A DNA stretch of 27,871 bases from Eggerthellaceae bacterium UBA5808. Lineage in GTDB: Bacteria; Actinomycetota; Coriobacteriia; Coriobacteriales; Eggerthellaceae. The notes under the pieces were generated by a model that worked only from the letters and a program-made list of their open reading frames with translations, was not told the DNA's origin and did not search any database. Below are positions 24,681-27,871 of the stretch, piece by piece; the stretch's first letter is position 1, and every line of letters starts with the position of its first letter. The stretch lies in NCBI GenBank assembly GCA_002417975.1, contig DIDE01000054.1, positions 1 to 27,871 on the forward strand, given 5' to 3'. Made by a program: the position numbers and the translations under genes.

Positions 24681-26147
24681 CTACACCTCCTCGGCTGGTA
24701 CTGACCGATGAACCTTGGCACTGGTTTTGTTAAAGATAATATTTGCAAGAACTGCGACAATTGAGATGGCAAGAACGGGTTGGCTAAATATGAAATGGAG
24801 TGGTTCGGGGAACGTTCCGACAAGTAATGGTGTATGACTAATGCCGTATCCAACGCCAAAGGAGAGGCAAATTATAAGAATATTGTTTGCTGTTAGGCCG
24901 TCTATATTGATTAGCTTCATTCCGTTAGCGAGTACCATACCGAAGATGGTAATAACTGCTCCGCCGAGGACGCAGTTGGGAATTGCAGAGAAAATTGCAC
25001 CAAACATTGGAAATAGGCTTGCAAGAACAAGGATACTTGCTCCTGTTGCGACTACGAATTTGTTGATAACCTTTGTCATTGCTACGATACCGGCATTTTG
25101 TCCAAATGCGGTATTTGGCAAGGTATTAAAGCATCCCGCGAATAAGCTTCCGACGGCATCACCAAGGATAGCTCCCGAAGCTTCTTTTGCTTTTGCTTCA
25201 CGGTCGAAGATAGCAGCGGTAATTCCATTGACATTGCCCATCGTCTCTAATCCGCTAATGATGTAAAACGCAAGAATTGCGATGATTGGTTCGATATGAA
25301 ATTCTGGGACGAGGGCTGGAATGGGCGGTGAAAAGGGCGCAGCGGACGTAATGATTGAATAGTCAATAATGCCAAAGCATGCAGCTACGATATATCCAAC
25401 GACAATACCGGCTAAAATAGCGAGTGCTTTGAATAGTTTTTTCATAAAACGTTGGAACAAAACAATGACAAGGATGACGATCGATCCTGTTAATAGATTT
25501 TGCCAAGATCCAAATTGTGCTGCAAGTGCGCTCATCTCAGTGGGAACTGCAAGTCCTTGAGCCGATAGCTCCGCAGCCTTTGCGGCAGCGGTTTGCGCTT
25601 GCATGCCTCCGGCAAGATATTGGATGCCGATAGGGAGCAAGCTCAATCCAATTGCAAGAAGCACGCATCCTATGACTACGGGTGGAAAAAAGCGACGGAG
25701 AGGTTTAAGAAAGAGACCAAGGAATACTTCTGCAATTGAACCAACAATGACGGTACCGTAAATTGTTTCTATATTCCAATCTGCTCCGATTGCACAAAGT
25801 GCTGGCACGAAGACAAACGATGTTCCCATAACGATAGGCAAACCTGCACCTATTTGAAACTTTCCTAATTTAATAGGGTACAGCTGAAGGAATGTGGCGA
25901 TGCCCGATACAAACATTGCGAGCTGAACCATCAAGAGACGTTGACCTTCGCTGACGATATTCTCGCCTGTTGATACGCTTACTATGCCGGCAATTACCAG
26001 TACAGGAGCTAAATTCGCTATGAACATACTAAGGATATGCTGCAATCCTAGTGGCAGGGCGGCGCTTAAGCTCGGTCTTCCTTCGAGTGTATAGATCATG
26101 TCCTCATTAGAAGTGCTGTGATTTTTTGCTTCTTTAGGTTGCTTCAT
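24681..26147 (-). CDS. NCS2 family nucleobase permease (xanthine/urate type by signature)
   Basis: 488-aa proton-symport permease of the nucleobase-cation-symport-2 (uracil-xanthine) family, with about 14 membrane segments in two inverted halves. Expected substrate-site residues are seen: E301 in TM8 (SGLETMGN), D330 (ILGDAVGS) and the TM10 signature QNAGIVAMTK with Q350/N351. Gln at the signature's first place is typical of xanthine and urate carriers such as E. coli XanQ and UacT, so import of an oxidised purine is likely (inference). Start: AAGGAG precedes ATG 26147 by 5-6 nt, and this start overlaps the upstream permease stop as ATGA. ygfK follows after 4 nt. It is a clear tandem paralogue of the next permease, sharing LEGRP and most membrane helices. 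Confidence 0.92.
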   Translation of the reverse strand: MKQPKEAKNHSTSNEDMIYTLEGRPSLSAALPLGLQHILSMFIANLAPVLVIAGIVSVSTGENIVSEGQRLLMVQLAMFVSGIATFLQLYPIKLGKFQIGAGLPIVMGTSFVFVPALCAIGADWNIETIYGTVIVGSIAEVFLGLFLKPLRRFFPPVVIGCVLLAIGLSLLPIGIQYLAGGMQAQTAAAKAAELSAQGLAVPTEMSALAAQFGSWQNLLTGSIVILVIVLFQRFMKKLFKALAILAGIVVGYIVAACFGIIDYSIITSAAPFSPPIPALVPEFHIEPIIAILAFYIISGLETMGNVNGITAAIFDREAKAKEASGAILGDAVGSLFAGCFNTLPNTAFGQNAGIVAMTKVINKFVVATGASILVLASLFPMFGAIFSAIPNCVLGGAVITIFGMVLANGMKLINIDGLTANNILIICLSFGVGYGISHTPLLVGTFPEPLHFIFSQPVLAISIVAVLANIIFNKTSAKVHRSVPAEEV

Positions 26148-27661
26148 AGCGTCTCCTTAAGTGCTTCCTGCGTTGAGTGGGACAAAAGAGGCTGTGCGTC
26201 GGTTTGTGGATTATTATCCGGAAGCGCTGTTGCATCTTTGGTGTTTTTTGCGGGTTTGCGTTTGAAGGGCGTAAGCGTAAACACATCTTTGCCGAATACG
26301 ATATTTGCAAGAATGGCTACAAGAGAAACAGTCAAGGTTGTTTGGCTAAATGCGAAATCAAGTGGTGCCGGAAAGCCAGCGACGAGTTGGTGCGATTGGC
26401 TAATCCCAAAACCAATGCCAAATGAGAGGCATATGATGAGTACGTTGCGGTCGCTGAGACCACCGATAAATATGAGCTTCATACCATTGGTAATAATCAT
26501 TCCAAAAATGGTAATTGCCGCTCCTCCCAATACGCTGCTAGGCATAATGGAAAAGATTGATCCAAACATCGGAAAGCAACTGGCTAAAACAAGAATGCAT
26601 GAACCGGTTGCTACGGCAAATTTATTTACTACCTTAGTCATTGCCACGATGCCTGCGTTTTCGCCAAATGCGGTATTGGGAAGTGTATTAAACCATCCAG
26701 CAAGCATGCTACCCATGGCATCGGCAACAATTGCGCCCGATACTTCTCGTGGGGTAGCTTCACGATCGAATGCTGCAGCGGTGATTCCGTTTGTATTACC
26801 CATTGTTTCGAGCCCACTAATAAGATAGAGAGCCGCAATGGCGAGAATGGGACCCAGCTGAAATTCTGGGAAGATAGTCGGAATGGGAAGTGAGATGAAT
26901 GACGCTTGACCGATACGACTGAAATCAACGAGTCCGAGCACTGCACTTGCAATATAACCTGCTAGAATGCCTGCAAGAATCGCAAGAGCTTTAGGAATAC
27001 CTTTTGCAAATCGCTGGAAGAGAACGATGACGGCAATAACAACTGATCCTGTGACGATGTTTTGCCATGACCCGTATTGTTGCGCTAGAGCGGCGATGTC
27101 GCTTGGAACAACGGCTCCGCTTGCGGTAAGCTCCGCAGCTTTCTTTGCTGCTACCTCAGCTGCAGCACCGCCAGCAAAGTACATAACACCGATAGGTAAG
27201 AGGCTTAGTCCAATTGCGAGCAATACGCATCCTATGACAATGGGAGGTAAGAAGCGCTTAAGAGGTTTAAGAAATACTCCAAGGCATACTTCGGCAAGAG
27301 AGCCAACGATGATTGTTCCAAAAACGACAGGCAGGCCAAATTCGGCGCCGATAACCATCAATGCACCAATAAAAACCGATGAAGTCCCCATGACAATGGG
27401 AAGCCCTGCGCCTATCTGAAATTTTCCTATCTTAATTGGATAGAGCTGTATAAATGTTGTAATTCCAGAAACGAACATGGCTAGTTGTACCATACGAACT
27501 TTTTGTTCAGGGGACACGATGGGATCACCAGTGGCTGCGCTTACAACACCTGCAAGAATAAGAACAGGTGCAAGATTTCCTGCGAACATAGTAAGGACGT
27601 GTTGAAGACCAAGAGGTACAGCAACACGAAGACGTGGTCGACCTTCTAATTGGTATACCAA
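26144..27661 (-). CDS. NCS2 family nucleobase permease, possibly frameshifted at its 5' end
   Basis: The body is a complete NCS2 permease (505 residues counted from TTG 27661) and a paralogue of the downstream gene. It has E285 (SGLETMGN), D314 (IVADAMGS) and the signature ENAGIVAMTK with E334/N335. Glu at that place is the uracil-carrier (UraA) form, suggesting a different substrate from its neighbour. The only in-frame start candidate after the upstream stop (TAA, 27706-27704) is TTG 27661, which has no Shine-Dalgarno. A textbook AGGAGG plus ATG sits at 27747-27733 but in the -1 frame, and a one-base insertion in the C5 run (G5 on +, 27698-27702) would join it. The residues between (SSNSDNSKHSDQLVYQLEGRP region) resemble the downstream paralogue's N-terminus, so the original start was probably ATG 27735. 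Confidence 0.82.
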   Translation of the reverse strand: MVYQLEGRPRLRVAVPLGLQHVLTMFAGNLAPVLILAGVVSAATGDPIVSPEQKVRMVQLAMFVSGITTFIQLYPIKIGKFQIGAGLPIVMGTSSVFIGALMVIGAEFGLPVVFGTIIVGSLAEVCLGVFLKPLKRFLPPIVIGCVLLAIGLSLLPIGVMYFAGGAAAEVAAKKAAELTASGAVVPSDIAALAQQYGSWQNIVTGSVVIAVIVLFQRFAKGIPKALAILAGILAGYIASAVLGLVDFSRIGQASFISLPIPTIFPEFQLGPILAIAALYLISGLETMGNTNGITAAAFDREATPREVSGAIVADAMGSMLAGWFNTLPNTAFGENAGIVAMTKVVNKFAVATGSCILVLASCFPMFGSIFSIMPSSVLGGAAITIFGMIITNGMKLIFIGGLSDRNVLIICLSFGIGFGISQSHQLVAGFPAPLDFAFSQTTLTVSLVAILANIVFGKDVFTLTPFKRKPAKNTKDATALPDNNPQTDAQPLLSHSTQEALKETL

Positions 27662-27697
27662 CTGATCACTGTGTTTTGAATTGTCCGAATTTGAAGA

Positions 27698-27747
27698 GGG
27701 GGCTTAAGCTTTTTCTTTATAGTGGATAGATCCATTGGTTCCCTCCT
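27698..27747 (-). other. Orphaned ribosome binding site and start codon of the first permease, separated by a frameshift at a homopolymer
   Basis: AGGAGG (27747-27742), a 6-nt spacer and ATG (27735-27733) open a short frame (MDLSTIKKKLKPP...) that ends at TAG near 27648 without becoming the permease. The permease frame is one base off and becomes continuous if the C5 run at 27702-27698 had six C. With it restored, translation would read through PPSSNSDNSKHSDQ into the permease body. It could be a sequencing error, a true mutation or a phase-variable tract. Confidence 0.7.
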
Positions 27748-27767
27748 GTGTGGTATGCGGATTACCG

Positions 27768-27780
27768 TGATTCAGAATCA
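27768..27780. promoter_or_regulatory. Short palindrome TGATTCAGAATCA upstream of the permease/purine operon
   Basis: A 6+1+6 perfect inverted repeat lies 32 nt upstream of ATG 27735. This is where an operator overlapping the promoter or 5' leader of the leftward operon would be expected. I could not place convincing -35/-10 boxes nearby, and no regulator gene for purine use is visible in the window. Weak evidence. The rest of 27748-27871 shows no gene or riboswitch that I recognise. Confidence 0.25.
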
Positions 27781-27871
27781 GTGTGTTGATGGCACTTATG
27801 GTATCTGCTGCCGATGGACAGGATTGTTGATGAGCCTATGTAATATGAGAGCTGGATCAGGCGTTCTTGCA

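Noticed and set aside
26118..26828. 236-codon + strand open frame antisense to the permeases
   Set aside because: A reverse-frame shadow of hydrophobic permease codons; the same kind of shadow occurs opposite the second permease.
27748..27871. Purine riboswitch in the leader of the permease operon
   Set aside because: I could not find the three-way-junction core or paired loops of the guanine/adenine class in the available 124 bp; part of the leader may lie outside the window.
1..27871. tRNA, rRNA, CRISPR arrays, insertion sequences or prophage genes
   Set aside because: No cloverleaf-like sequences, regularly spaced repeats, transposase or integrase motifs were seen on either strand.

Overview
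The window reads as chromosomal DNA of an anaerobic, host-associated Actinomycetota, most likely class Coriobacteriia (Eggerthellaceae-like). The grounds are a Rho factor with a very long basic N-terminal extension, a 12-TM LuxR-type regulator next to a Tat-exported flavoprotein, and a selenium-dependent molybdenum hydroxylase cluster. The lineage is an inference; there is no rRNA or tRNA to anchor it, and base composition is moderate (roughly mid-40s to 50% GC by eye).

Region 1 (1-5.5 kb, + strand) is housekeeping: the 3' end of a transaldolase / fructose-6-phosphate aldolase gene overlaps rho by ATGA. A 15-bp perfect hairpin follows, then an S49 (SppA-like) peptidase whose end overlaps an atypical methionyl-tRNA synthetase, and then a clear stem-loop terminator.

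Region 2 (5.5-8.8 kb, - strand) holds a 12-TM LuxR-family regulator with its own promoter-like sequence. Upstream of it lies a Tat/lipoprotein FAD-dependent reductase of the fumarate reductase / ketosteroid dehydrogenase superfamily. An A/T-flanked bidirectional terminator separates the two.

Region 3 (8.9-27.7 kb, - strand) is one long co-directional block of twelve genes for purine uptake and anaerobic degradation. In transcription order these are two tandem NCS2 nucleobase permeases, YgfK (Fe-S/FAD oxidoreductase), SsnA (amidohydrolase), HydA/HyuA (dihydropyrimidinase-type cyclic amidase), a single-chain Se-dependent xanthine-dehydrogenase-like molybdenum hydroxylase (XdhD/EF2570 type), a three-subunit xanthine dehydrogenase (XdhA, XdhB, XdhC), YqeB, YqeC and MocA. 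Gaps are mostly 0-120 bp and several junctions overlap, so it is probably one operon transcribed from near or beyond the right edge. The logical flow is purine import, hydroxylation or interconversion of hypoxanthine/xanthine/urate by molybdenum hydroxylases, ring reduction and opening by YgfK/SsnA/HydA, and maturation of the Mo (and labile Se) cofactor by YqeB/YqeC/MocA. The later E. coli-type genes ygeW, ygeX and ygeY are not in the window.

The most notable points are these. The first permease is cut off from its excellent ribosome binding site and ATG by a one-base frame difference at a G5 run. The two permeases differ (Q versus E) at the NCS2 signature residue. Rho carries an Asn/His-rich low-complexity segment. 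MetRS has a degenerate KMSKS loop and an insertion. MocA has a ~70-residue insertion. The flavoprotein lacks the usual fumarate-reductase substrate arginine.
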